DNA from: 2-12-FULL-65-11 sp049679965
Lineage (GTDB): Bacteria; Acidobacteriota; Vicinamibacteria; Vicinamibacterales; CAVVIG01
Length of the DNA stretch: 64,000 nucleotides
NCBI GenBank assembly: GCA_049679965.1
Contig: JBAUGX010000118.1
Span: 1 to 64,000, forward strand
Direction: 5' to 3'
The notes beneath the pieces are model-generated. The model made no database searches, was not told the DNA's origin, and was given only the letters and a program-made list of their open reading frames with translations. The position numbers and the translations under genes were made by a program. This document shows positions 45,328 through 53,781 of the stretch, piece by piece; positions within the stretch are counted from its first letter, which is position 1, and every line of letters begins with the position of its first letter.

Positions 45328-46533
45328 GTGTTCTCCTCGCGAACGCCCTCGAACCTGACGGCCAACCGCCTCACCGAGGCGCTCAGAGCGATGAGGGCCG
45401 GCCCCTCCACTGCGCTTGCGGCTGGGGGGCGGCCCTTCATCGATCTCACGGAATCGAATCCCACGCGCGCGGGATTCGACTACCCGTCCGACCTGCTTGC
45501 TCCCCTTGGCCACTCGCGCGGCCTCACCTACGCGCCGAGCCCGCTCGGCGCGCTCGAGGCGCGCCGAGCCGTCGCCAGTGACTACGCCCGACGCGGGCTC
45601 GACGTCGCGCCGGAGCGCATCGTGCTGACGACGAGCACGAGCGAGGCGTACGGGTTGCTGTTCAAGCTGCTGGTTGATCCCGGAGACGAGGTGCTCGTCC
45701 CGCGCCCGAGCTATCCGCTCTTCGATCATCTCGCGCGGCTCGACGCCGCCACGCCTCGCCCCTATGACCTCGAGTATCACGGGGTCTGGGCGATCGACTT
45801 CGCCTCCGTCGAACGCGCCATCACCGACCGCACGCGCGCCATTCTTGTCGTCTCTCCCAACAATCCGACAGGAACGTTCGTCAAGCCCGACGAACTGGAT
45901 CGGCTGGCCGTTCTCTGCGAGCATCACGAGGTGTCGCTCATCGCCGACGAGGTCTTCGCTGACTACGGGCTGGAGCCGATCGGGGCCCAGGCGGCCGGCC
46001 GTCCGGTCGAGCGGCGCGATATCCTCGCGTTCTCCCTCGGCGGCCTGTCGAAATCGGTCGGCCTTCCGCAGGTAAAGCTGGGATGGATCGCGACCGCGGG
46101 TCCCGATCGGCTCGTCGGACAGGCACTCGACCGGCTCGAACTGATCTGTGACACCTACCTGCCCGTCTCGACGCCGGTCCAGCTTGCCGCTTCCGAGCTG
46201 CTGGAGCGCGGTGCGTTGGTGCGAGACCAGATCGCGCGGCGAGTGGTCGCGAACAACCGCCAGCTGCGAGAGCTGGTTGCGTCGGTGCCGGCATGCCACG
46301 TGCTTGCGAGCGATGCTGGATGGTACGCTGTGTTGCAGGTGCCCTCGCTGCGATCGGAAGAAGACCTGGCCCTCAGCCTTCTTCACACTTGTGCCGTCCT
46401 GGTGCACCCTGGATACTTCTTTGACTTCCCGCGCGAGTCGTTTCTCGTCGTCAGTCTGCTCGTGGAAGAGGAGCGGTTTGCCGACGGCGTGGGCCGCGTG
46501 TTGCGGCACGTCGATGGCTCGGCTGCGCACTGA
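45328..46533 (+). CDS. Class I/II aminotransferase
   Basis: A 401-residue fold-type I aminotransferase from a GTG start at 45328, seven bases after an AGGA. Motifs: IDLTESNPTRAGF, TSTSEAYGLLF, LVVSPNNPTGTFV, IADEVFADYG, the PLP lysine in FSLGGLSKSVGLPQVKLGW. It is related to the alanine/aspartate transaminase groups; substrate not deducible. Its stop overlaps the first base of the malQ start codon (TGATG), so it may be co-translated with it. Confidence 0.88.
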   Translation: MFSSRTPSNLTANRLTEALRAMRAGPSTALAAGGRPFIDLTESNPTRAGFDYPSDLLAPLGHSRGLTYAPSPLGALEARRAVASDYARRGLDVAPERIVLTTSTSEAYGLLFKLLVDPGDEVLVPRPSYPLFDHLARLDAATPRPYDLEYHGVWAIDFASVERAITDRTRAILVVSPNNPTGTFVKPDELDRLAVLCEHHEVSLIADEVFADYGLEPIGAQAAGRPVERRDILAFSLGGLSKSVGLPQVKLGWIATAGPDRLVGQALDRLELICDTYLPVSTPVQLAASELLERGALVRDQIARRVVANNRQLRELVASVPACHVLASDAGWYAVLQVPSLRSEEDLALSLLHTCAVLVHPGYFFDFPRESFLVVSLLVEEERFADGVGRVLRHVDGSAAH

Positions 46534-48122
46534 TGCGGCCTGTGTCCATGACTGACGCCGGTCTTGGCCGCCGAGCGGGTCTTCTCATTCCGCTGTTCTC
46601 CTGTACCTCGTCGACGAGCTGGGGCATAGGCGACATCGGTGACCTGGTGCCCATCACGGCGTGGCTGGCCGGCGCCGGCCAGCGCGTGCTGCAGATCCTG
46701 CCTATCAACGAGATGGCGCCGGGGCAGCAGTCGCCGTACTCCGCCATCAGCGGGATGGCCATCGATCCCATCTTCATCAGGCTTCCCGACGTTCCCGAGT
46801 TCGCCGCGATGGGCGGCGAGGCGGCACTCGGCAGCAGCGACCGTGACCTGCTCGGTCAGGTGCAGAGAGCGCCGCGGATCGAATACGCGAGCGTGAGGCG
46901 GCTGAAGCAGGGCTCGCTTCGCATGGCGTTCGAGTGGTTCTGGAACGTCGAGTGGCGGCACGACACGGCCCGCGCGCGCGCCCTGAAGACCTTCGTCAAT
47001 GAGCAGGCGTGGTGGATCGAGGACTACGCGCTGTTTCGCGCCATTCACGCCCGCGAGGGCGAGCGTCCGTGGACGGAGTGGCCGGCCGGGTTGGCGCGTC
47101 GGGAGCCCGCCGAGGTCGATCGCGCCCGGCGCGAGCTGACGAGCGAGGTCCTCTTTTGTCAGTACTTGCAGTGGCTGGCCATGTCGCAGTGGCGCGAGGC
47201 TCGCCTGCGAGCGCACGGCGTGTCGGTCTTCGGCGATCTGCCGTTCATGGTCGATGGCGACAGCGCCGACGTGTGGGCCAGGCAACAGCAGTTCCGCCTC
47301 GACGTGTCGATCGGCGCGCCCCCGGATGCCTTCAGCGCCACCGGCCAGAACTGGGGCATGCCGCTCTATCGCTGGGACGAGATGGCCGTCGAGGATTTCT
47401 TATGGCTGCGCGAACGGGCGCGTCGCGCCGCCGACTTGTACGATGGCTACCGTATCGATCATCTCGTCGGGTTCTACCGAACCTTCGCGTGGCCGACCGA
47501 CGGCACGCCGCCGTTTTTCACACCCTCGAACGAGCCGGCGCAGACGGCGCTCGGCGAGCGCCTGCTCGGCATCTTCCGTGCGACCGGCTCCACGATCATC
47601 GCCGAGGATCTGGGAGTCGTGCCCGACTTCGTGCGCGCCTCGCTCGCGCGTCTCGGCGTGTCCGGCTTTCGAGTGTTCCGCTGGGAACGCCGATGGGGCA
47701 TCGAGGGAAGGCCGTTCATCGACCCGTTGGAGTATCCGCCGACGTCAGTGGCGACGTCCGGGACGCACGATACCGAACCGATGGCCTCCTGGTGGGATCA
47801 GGCAACGGCCGATGAGCGCCGCCAGGTCTGCGATGTGCCGACGATTCGGCGGCTGACGGGACCACACGGCGGTGCGCTCTTCAATCCCACCGTTCGCGAC
47901 GCCGTGCTCGAGGCGCTCTTCGCGTCAGGCTCCAACTTGCTGCTCCTGCCGATTCAGGACGTCTTCGGCGCCCGCGATCGCATCAACGAACCGGCGACGG
48001 TGAACGACCGTAATTGGACCTACCGTCTGCCGTGGCCGTGCGATCGCCTGGAAGAGTTTTCCGAAGCACGCGAGCGACAGGCAGCGCTCCACCGGTGGGC
48101 AGCCGCCTACGGCCGCCTGTAA
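46533..48122 (+). CDS. malQ: 4-alpha-glucanotransferase
   Basis: A 529-residue enzyme of family GH77 that transfers alpha-1,4-glucan segments in maltose and glycogen metabolism. Motifs: LLIPLFSCTSSTSWGIGDIGD, LPINEMAPGQQSPYSA, GDLPFMVDGDSADVW, the catalytic region YDGYRIDHLVGFYRTF with Asp nucleophile and IAEDLGVVPDFVR with acid/base Glu, later SGTHDTEPMASWW. The length suits the family. It starts within the stop of the aminotransferase gene. Confidence 0.95.
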   Translation: MRPVSMTDAGLGRRAGLLIPLFSCTSSTSWGIGDIGDLVPITAWLAGAGQRVLQILPINEMAPGQQSPYSAISGMAIDPIFIRLPDVPEFAAMGGEAALGSSDRDLLGQVQRAPRIEYASVRRLKQGSLRMAFEWFWNVEWRHDTARARALKTFVNEQAWWIEDYALFRAIHAREGERPWTEWPAGLARREPAEVDRARRELTSEVLFCQYLQWLAMSQWREARLRAHGVSVFGDLPFMVDGDSADVWARQQQFRLDVSIGAPPDAFSATGQNWGMPLYRWDEMAVEDFLWLRERARRAADLYDGYRIDHLVGFYRTFAWPTDGTPPFFTPSNEPAQTALGERLLGIFRATGSTIIAEDLGVVPDFVRASLARLGVSGFRVFRWERRWGIEGRPFIDPLEYPPTSVATSGTHDTEPMASWWDQATADERRQVCDVPTIRRLTGPHGGALFNPTVRDAVLEALFASGSNLLLLPIQDVFGARDRINEPATVNDRNWTYRLPWPCDRLEEFSEARERQAALHRWAAAYGRL

Positions 48123-48142
48123 ACCAGATTCCCAACATACTC

Positions 48143-48664
48143 ATGTCTGCACACTCGTTCACCTGCGTTCTCCCTGTGCGGGGGTGTGCGGGGGAGGGCC
48201 GCGCACCGATATGTACGGACGTGGAGGGCAAGGAGGTGACGGCGCCCGGCTCGACGATAGCCGGGCGGAAGTGGGACAAAGATCCGGTTTCCGGGGACGA
48301 ACTGGAGAATCTGAATCTCACGCTCTCGCCGGTGCCGGCCGGGGAGCCGACCTTTTCGGCGCACCTCCACAACCTGCTCGACGACCTCGATGTCCTGGCG
48401 GATGTCGATGACGGCAGCGGCCCGCCGCGAGAGCCTCGTGGAGCAGCCGACTGGCCCCTCATACTGGCTCCCAATCGGTCCAGATCGGCCAGGTCGCGCC
48501 GCCGCGCCAGACACCGCATGGCGCTGACACCCCAGGTCGCCCAGATCCTCTTGGTGATCATGTTGTTCGCCGGCCTTGGAACGATCTCAGCGAGTGTCGT
48601 CTTCCACGAGGAGCTGTCACGCGCGCTTGACCAGTGGGATCGGATATTCTTCGCTGCCAGGTAA
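48143..48664 (+). CDS. Uncharacterised protein, coding status uncertain
   Basis: A 173-residue open frame from ATG 48143: a Cys-containing N-terminus (FTCVLPVRGCAG), an acidic middle (LHNLLDDLDVLADVDDG) and a hydrophobic segment near the end (AQILLVIMLFAGLGTISASV). Only the last 48 residues (from MALTPQVAQ, 48519) look clearly protein-like, as a small membrane protein ending directly before the DUF2585 gene. An opposite-strand frame at 48107-48514 is also open. No family match. Confidence 0.35.
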   Translation: MSAHSFTCVLPVRGCAGEGRAPICTDVEGKEVTAPGSTIAGRKWDKDPVSGDELENLNLTLSPVPAGEPTFSAHLHNLLDDLDVLADVDDGSGPPREPRGAADWPLILAPNRSRSARSRRRARHRMALTPQVAQILLVIMLFAGLGTISASVVFHEELSRALDQWDRIFFAAR

Positions 48665-48666
48665 CC

Positions 48667-49233
48667 ATGCGCACGCTTCGAGAACGCGACGTGCAGATCG
48701 GTGCGATTGGCTTGCTGTGTCTTCAGGCTGCAGCGTTGTGGCTATTCGGGCAGCCGGCGATCTGCACGTGCGGATACGTGAAGGCCTGGGAGGGAGTGGT
48801 GCTCTCGTCGGGCACGTCACAGCACCTGACGGATTGGTACACGTTCTCGCACGTCATCCACGGATTCCTGTTTTACGCGCTCTCGTGGTGGCTGTTCCCG
48901 GGCTGGCCGCTCGGTTCGCGGTTGCTGCTGGCCATGGGCGCAGAAGTTGGATGGGAGATCGCGGAAAACACGCCCTGGGTGATCCAGGCCTATCGCAAGC
49001 AGGCGCTGGCTCAGGGTTATGTGGGCGACAGCGTCATCAATTCCATCTTCGATACCTTCTCCATGATGCTGGGGTTCGCCGCCGCGCGGATGTCCCCGAT
49101 ATGGGCGACGGTTGCCGTGGCCCTCGCCTTTGAGGGTTGGGTCGGCTACGTGATCCGCGACAATCTGACGCTCAATATCCTGAACTTCATCTATCAGTTC
49201 GACTCGATCAACCGCTGGCAGCTGGGCGGGTGA
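48667..49233 (+). CDS. DUF2585-family membrane protein
   Basis: A 188-residue membrane protein. Hydrophobic segments begin at IGAIGLLCLQAAALWLFG, and the conserved stretches WYTFSHVIHGFLFYALSWWL, EVGWEIAENTPWVIQAYR and GYVGDSVINSIFDTFSMMLGF match the DUF2585 group, which has acidic residues in the membrane region. The function is unknown. It sits between the uncertain gene and the AI-2E family gene on the same strand. Confidence 0.85.
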   Translation: MRTLRERDVQIGAIGLLCLQAAALWLFGQPAICTCGYVKAWEGVVLSSGTSQHLTDWYTFSHVIHGFLFYALSWWLFPGWPLGSRLLLAMGAEVGWEIAENTPWVIQAYRKQALAQGYVGDSVINSIFDTFSMMLGFAAARMSPIWATVAVALAFEGWVGYVIRDNLTLNILNFIYQFDSINRWQLGG

Positions 49234-49251
49234 AGGACGGCTTACCCTCTC

Positions 49252-50316
49252 ATGCTCATCAAGCGACAGGCTGACCGCGAGCGTCTCACGACGGCGCTCT
49301 ACCTATTGGTGGTGGGGCTCCTGGCCTACCTCATCTTCCGCGTATTCCAGCCGTTTCTCGTGCCACTGGGCTGGGCCGCGGTGCTCGTCATCGTGTTCCA
49401 ACCCGTGCACGAGCGGTTCGAGCGGCGGTGGGGCCGGACGCGGGCCGCCATCGTGAGCACGGCCGCCGTCGGGATCATCGTGGTGGTGCCGCTGGTGCTG
49501 GTCCTCACCGCGTTCGTCCGCGAGGCCATTCAGGCGACGGGCGATGTGCAGCGGGCCTTCGCCGAGGGCCGGCTGGGGTGGTTCGAACGGGCCTGGCAAT
49601 GGATTCAGCAGCGGTCAAACGGCGCGCCGCCGATCGACCTGGCCGCGATGGCCGTTGACATCGCGCGGCGGACGGCCGCGGCCGTCGCCAACCAGGCCGG
49701 CGCGTTGCTTCAGAACGTCGCCGTATTCGTGTTCGATCTCGCGGCCACACTGTTCGCGACCTTCTTCCTGTTCCGAGATCGCGACGCCATCATGCAGGCG
49801 ATCCGAAGAGCGCTGCCGCTCGACGAGCAGCTCCGGGAACGCCTCATCGCGCAAACGGGCGAACTGGTGTCGGCCAGCGTGACCTCGGCCTTCGTGGTCG
49901 CGGCCGTGCAAGGCCTGCTCGGAGGGCTGTCGTTTGCCGCCCTGGGCATCAGCTCCCCAGTCTTCTGGGGCGTGGTCATGGCGTTCTTCTGCCTGCTGCC
50001 CTTCGGTGCGTGGATCGTGTGGCTGCCGGCCGCGGTGTTCCTCGTGGCGGGCGGAGACGTGTGGCGTGGCGTCATCCTCGCGGGACTTGGATTCGCGGCA
50101 GTCAGCGGCGTCGACAACGTGCTGCGCCCGATGCTGCTCAGCGGACGGGTGGGCATGAACGGCCTGCTGGTTTTCATCGGCCTGCTTGGCGGGTTGCGCG
50201 TGTTCGGTTCGATCGGTCTCATCCTGGGGCCGACCCTTCTCGCGTTGAGCGTCGGCCTCCTGAAGACATTCACCACCCCCACACCCGACACTTCCGCGCC
50301 GGACGTTGCGAAGTGA
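49252..50316 (+). CDS. AI-2E family transporter (PerM-like)
   Basis: A 354-residue membrane protein with about eight hydrophobic segments. It has the family layout: N-terminal pair LYLLVVGLLAYLIFRVF, a central periplasmic helical part (EAIQATGDVQRAFAEGRLGW), then C-terminal helices including AVFLVAGGDVWRGVILAGLG, GVDNVLRPMLLSG and GGLRVFGSIGLILGP. Such proteins have been linked to export of AI-2, sodium/proton exchange and other cargos; the present substrate is unknown. Start at ATG 49252. Confidence 0.9.
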   Translation: MLIKRQADRERLTTALYLLVVGLLAYLIFRVFQPFLVPLGWAAVLVIVFQPVHERFERRWGRTRAAIVSTAAVGIIVVVPLVLVLTAFVREAIQATGDVQRAFAEGRLGWFERAWQWIQQRSNGAPPIDLAAMAVDIARRTAAAVANQAGALLQNVAVFVFDLAATLFATFFLFRDRDAIMQAIRRALPLDEQLRERLIAQTGELVSASVTSAFVVAAVQGLLGGLSFAALGISSPVFWGVVMAFFCLLPFGAWIVWLPAAVFLVAGGDVWRGVILAGLGFAAVSGVDNVLRPMLLSGRVGMNGLLVFIGLLGGLRVFGSIGLILGPTLLALSVGLLKTFTTPTPDTSAPDVAK

Positions 50317-50394
50317 CATAGTTACGACGTCACCCCACTTGAGCGGTCCTGCCGATTCAAGGTACTCTGCGGTCTGCTGCTGAGAGGCACTGTC

Positions 50395-50426
50395 GGGACT
50401 ATTTCGCTCGGCTGCGGGATAGTCCC
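50395..50426. promoter_or_regulatory. Enhancer-like dyad of the cytochrome operon (copy 1)
   Basis: GGGACTAT (50395-50402), then TTCGC-N6-GCGGG, then ATAGTCCC (50419-50426): an 8-bp outer arm pair and an inner CGC/GCG pair. Its core differs at only five of 30 positions from the dyad at 60138-60167, with four of the five in the loop. The centre lies about 105 bases before the predicted sigma-54 start point. The rest of 50317-50552 shows no gene. Confidence 0.65.
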
Positions 50427-50489
50427 CGGTGTCCTGGCCAGGGTTTCGAAGGCCCCGAGTGTTTTGTGGCCAAGGCCACCACGCTCGCC

Positions 50490-50505
50490 CGGCATGTCGT
50501 TTGCC
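50490..50505 (+). promoter_or_regulatory. Sigma-54-like promoter of the cytochrome operon
   Basis: CGGCATGTCGTTTGCC matches TGGC-N7-TTGC at seven of eight key bases with correct spacing. The start would be near 50516, leaving a leader of 37 nt before the TTG codon at 50553. Confidence 0.6.
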
Positions 50506-50552
50506 AGAGGCAAACCGGCAATGAAGCGCTGTTGGAGAATCAGGAGGAATGT

Positions 50553-50900
50553 TTGAGTAATACGACGATGCCCCGAGCGATTTTCTGCCTGGTGGCGATC
50601 ATGGCTGCGGCGGGCGCAAGGCTCGCCGCACAGGATGCAAAGGCGAAGGGCGAAAAGTTATTTGCGGACCAAAAATGTGCCCTTTGCCACTCCGTTGGCG
50701 ACAAGGGCAACAAGAAAGGCCCGCTCGACGAAGTTGGTCGCAAATTGTCCGCCGCCGAGATCCGCAATTGGATCGTCGATGCGAAGGCGATGACCGAGAA
50801 GACCAAGGCCACGCGAACGCCAGCCATGAAACAGTTCAACTTGAAACAGGCCGAGGTGGACTCGCTGGTGGCGTACCTTCAGTCGCTCACGGGGAAATGA
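50553..50900 (+). CDS. Monohaem c-type cytochrome
   Basis: A 115-residue periplasmic protein: signal peptide (MPRAIFCLVAIMAAAGARLAA), then one haem site CALCHSVG and the axial Met in TPAMKQFNLK. The start is the TTG at 50553, which follows a perfect AGGAGG (50542-50547) by five bases; an ATG lies at 50568. Class I cytochromes like this shuttle electrons in the periplasm. It is the first gene of an operon leading to Rieske, cytochrome b-c fusion, decahaem cytochrome and outer-membrane barrel, so it probably carries electrons between them. Confidence 0.93.
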   Translation: MSNTTMPRAIFCLVAIMAAAGARLAAQDAKAKGEKLFADQKCALCHSVGDKGNKKGPLDEVGRKLSAAEIRNWIVDAKAMTEKTKATRTPAMKQFNLKQAEVDSLVAYLQSLTGK

Positions 50901-50904
50901 AGGG

Positions 50905-51432
50905 GTGAGCACTGAACGGCGGAGGTTCCTCGGGGCGCTCCCGTTTCTCGGTGCGCTCCTGGCCGTCGGCACGTCGAGCGTGGGCGCGCTGCTGGCCGTG
51001 CCGCTGGCCAGGTTCGCCATGCATCCGCTTCGACGCAAGCCGGGCGAAGTGGCGTGGTCCGATATCGGACCCACGGCCGATCTGACTTCGCTTGCCGCGC
51101 CCATGAAGATGCTCGTCGAGGTCGAGCAGCGCGATGGCTGGCGGAAGATGATTTCCACCAAGCCTGTCTACGTGACTCGAACCGCAGAAGGCCGCCTGCG
51201 CGTACTGTCCGCCGTTTGCCCGCATCTGGGCTGCAGCGTGGCCTGGAATGAAAGTCAAAAGCGGTTTCTGTGTCCCTGCCACGTCGGTGTGTTTGCCGAA
51301 GATGGCGCGTTGGTATCCGGACCTCCGCCTCGTGGCATGGACGAGCTCGACAGCACGGTTGAAGACGGCCGTCTGAAAGTGCGCTACCAGTACTTCCGCC
51401 AGCTCGTCCCGACGCGGGAGATCATCGCGTGA
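50905..51432 (+). CDS. Rieske iron-sulfur protein
   Basis: A 175-residue protein. A GTG start gives MSTERRRFLGALPFLGALL, a Tat-like twin-Arg N-terminus with one hydrophobic anchor. The 2Fe-2S centre is formed by CPHLGCSVAW and CPCHVGVF. It belongs to the quinol:cytochrome c/plastocyanin oxidoreductase type and pairs with the cytochrome b subunit encoded next, overlapping by 4 bases. The start lies 4 bases behind the cytochrome c stop. Confidence 0.93.
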   Translation: MSTERRRFLGALPFLGALLAVGTSSVGALLAVPLARFAMHPLRRKPGEVAWSDIGPTADLTSLAAPMKMLVEVEQRDGWRKMISTKPVYVTRTAEGRLRVLSAVCPHLGCSVAWNESQKRFLCPCHVGVFAEDGALVSGPPPRGMDELDSTVEDGRLKVRYQYFRQLVPTREIIA

Positions 51433-52847
51433 GCCGGCTCGTCGACTGGTTGGATCGCCGCACCGGACTCCGGCAACTGCTGCGCGAGGCGCTCGGCGAA
51501 CCGATTCCTGGTGGTGCGCGGCTCGCGTACGTGTTCGGTTCCGGTCTGCTATTCGTGTTTCTGTCTCAAGTGATCACGGGCGTGTTTCTCGCGCTTTACT
51601 ACGTCCCATCCGCGGATCACGCCCACGTGACGGTCGCCTATATCGTCAAGGAGGTCGCGTCGGGATCCTTCCTGCGGAGCCTCCATGCCTACGGCTCGAG
51701 CGCCATGATCATCATCGTGCTGCTGCACATGGCGCAAACGCTCGTCTACGGTTCGTACAAAGGGGCCCGCGAGATCCTCTGGGTGGCCGGATGCGTGCTG
51801 TTCGCGCTCGTGCTCGGCATGGCGTTTACCGGCTACCTGCTGCCCTGGGATCAGAAGGCCTACTTCGCGACCGCCATAGGCACCAACATCCTTGGCGAGG
51901 TGCCGCTGATCGGGGAGTGGCTGCAGCGGCTTGTCCGCGGCGGCGCCGACATGGGCACGCTGACCGTCTCGCGGTTCTTTGTCGCTCACGTCTTCCTCAT
52001 TCCAGCGGCCATCTTCGCGTTCGTCGGCCTTCATGTGTTCCTGTTTCGGAAGGCCGGGCCCGCCGGCCCGCCGTCGGTCGAGGCGGCCCGTCGGCGGACC
52101 GAGTTGTTCTATCCGCGCCAGGTACTGATGGATGTCGGGTTCGCGATGACGATCATCGTCTGCCTTGGAGTTGTTGCCTGGATGTGGCCGGCCGAGCTCG
52201 GGCCAGAGGCCAACGCCGCCGATACGCGCTTCCTGCCGCGGCCGGAGTGGTACTACGTGCCGGTGTTCCAGTGGCTCAAGTACTGGAAGGGGTCCAGCGC
52301 GGTCATTGGGATCGTGATCATCCCGGCGCTGCTGGCGGTGTTTTTCGTCGGGCTGCCGTTCTTTGACCGGAGCCCGGAGCGGTCCCCGTTGAAGCGCCCC
52401 GTCACGGTCGGTGCGTTCGCGGCGGTGCTGCTGTCACTCGCCCTGCTTGGTGTGCTCAGCGTGCTGGAGGATCGCCGCGACCCGGCGATCGCCCAGCAGT
52501 TGACCGCGCAGCGGGAGGCCGATCGGCGGTATACCGCCGAGCCGTTCGCGCCGGAAGAGTCGCCGGCGTCCCTCAAGACCGCCAAGGCGGCGCTGGTCGA
52601 TCCCGCCCTCAGTCGCGGCAAGGCCGTGTACGAGGCGCAATCCTGTGATGCCTGTCACGGCGATGCCGGGCAGGGCACACCCGGCGCGCCGGCCCTTATC
52701 GGCCTTGCTGCCAAGTATCCGGGCGAGGAGATGTCGCGAATCCTCAGGATGCCCACCGCGAAGATGACCGACGGTGGGATGATGCCGCTCGATATCTCTG
52801 ACGATGATCTGAAGGTCCTTGTGGCTTACATGAATGCCTTGAAATGA
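51429..52847 (+). CDS. Cytochrome b fused to a C-terminal c-type cytochrome domain
   Basis: A 472-residue membrane protein. Residues 1-220 are a cytochrome b6-type core with the haem-ligand His pairs SLHAYGSS/LLHMAQ and AHVFLIP/GLHVFLF (14-15 residues apart). Then come a subunit-IV-like part with PEWYYVPVFQWL (the Qo-site PEWY) and further membrane segments. A haem-c domain follows near the end (SCDACHGDAGQG, Met in MTDGGMMPLDIS). It works with the Rieske protein to oxidise quinol. The tail replaces cytochrome c1 or f. The gene overlaps the Rieske stop and the decahaem start by 4 bases each. Confidence 0.93.
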   Translation: MSRLVDWLDRRTGLRQLLREALGEPIPGGARLAYVFGSGLLFVFLSQVITGVFLALYYVPSADHAHVTVAYIVKEVASGSFLRSLHAYGSSAMIIIVLLHMAQTLVYGSYKGAREILWVAGCVLFALVLGMAFTGYLLPWDQKAYFATAIGTNILGEVPLIGEWLQRLVRGGADMGTLTVSRFFVAHVFLIPAAIFAFVGLHVFLFRKAGPAGPPSVEAARRRTELFYPRQVLMDVGFAMTIIVCLGVVAWMWPAELGPEANAADTRFLPRPEWYYVPVFQWLKYWKGSSAVIGIVIIPALLAVFFVGLPFFDRSPERSPLKRPVTVGAFAAVLLSLALLGVLSVLEDRRDPAIAQQLTAQREADRRYTAEPFAPEESPASLKTAKAALVDPALSRGKAVYEAQSCDACHGDAGQGTPGAPALIGLAAKYPGEEMSRILRMPTAKMTDGGMMPLDISDDDLKVLVAYMNALK

Positions 52848-53770
52848 GTCCTATGAAACTCACTCATCGAGTGTCTGTACGGCTGCTCGTCGCCGGCGCC
52901 TGTGCCTGGGCGCTCGTGGCCGGCCTACGCGGGTGGCCGGCGGCCGCTCAGTCCAACGACTACGTCGGCACGGCGGCGTGCGTGACGTGCCATGGCACCG
53001 AGGGCCAGAGTCTGCAGAGGACGCTGCACGGCAAGACGGCGAACCCCCGGACGCCGGCGGCGACCCAGGGCTGCGAGTCGTGTCACGGGCCGGGTCGGGC
53101 GCATGTCGAGAGCGGCGGAGAAGCGGACAAGATCAAGCGGTTTACCGCCATGGCGGCCCGGGACATCTCAGCGACCTGTCTGACGTGCCACAACCGCGGC
53201 AACTATGTGCAGTGGCGGGGCAGCGCCCACGATTCCCGCAACCTTTCGTGTGTGACCTGTCACTCGATACATAGCCCGAAGTTGGAGAAGGCGCAGCTCA
53301 AGGCCGTGTCGATCACGGCGACCTGCGCGGCCTGCCACAAGACGCAAGTCGCCAAGCTCCAGCGCTTCGGGCACATGCCGGTTCGTGAAGGCAAGATGGA
53401 GTGCTCGGCGTGTCACAACCCGCACGGATCGACCAACGTCCGCTTGCTCAAAATAGGCAACTGGGTGAACGAGACCTGCGTCAGCTGCCACACCGAGAAG
53501 CGCGGTCCGTTCCTGTGGGACCACGTGCCGGTTCGCGAGGCGTGCAACACCTGTCACGATCCACACGGCTCGAACAACGAACGGATGCTGGTCGCCAAGC
53601 TGCCAATCCTCTGCCAGCGGTGCCACATCGGTACCCGACATCCGTCGACCATCTACGACGGCAACCAGCTGGCGGCCCGCAGCGGCCGGCTGATTGGTCG
53701 TAGCTGCGTGAACTGTCACGTCCAGATTCACGGCTCGAATAGTCCAGCCGGCCACGCGTTCGTTCGGTAG
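52844..53770 (+). CDS. Decahaem c-type cytochrome of the DmsE/MtrA family
   Basis: A 308-residue periplasmic protein. Signal peptide LLVAGACAWALVAGLRG is cleaved near AAAQ. There are exactly ten CxxCH haem sites, from CVTCH near residue 46 to CVNCH near residue 286. The family is the MtrA/DmsE/PioA group, which fits inside an outer-membrane barrel to pass electrons through the membrane. Gene order cytochrome b-c, decahaem, MtrB-like supports an electron exit or entry path. It overlaps the previous stop by 4 bases (ATGA, 52844-52847). Confidence 0.95.
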   Translation: MSPMKLTHRVSVRLLVAGACAWALVAGLRGWPAAAQSNDYVGTAACVTCHGTEGQSLQRTLHGKTANPRTPAATQGCESCHGPGRAHVESGGEADKIKRFTAMAARDISATCLTCHNRGNYVQWRGSAHDSRNLSCVTCHSIHSPKLEKAQLKAVSITATCAACHKTQVAKLQRFGHMPVREGKMECSACHNPHGSTNVRLLKIGNWVNETCVSCHTEKRGPFLWDHVPVREACNTCHDPHGSNNERMLVAKLPILCQRCHIGTRHPSTIYDGNQLAARSGRLIGRSCVNCHVQIHGSNSPAGHAFVR

Positions 53771-53781
53771 CGTTGAGGACC

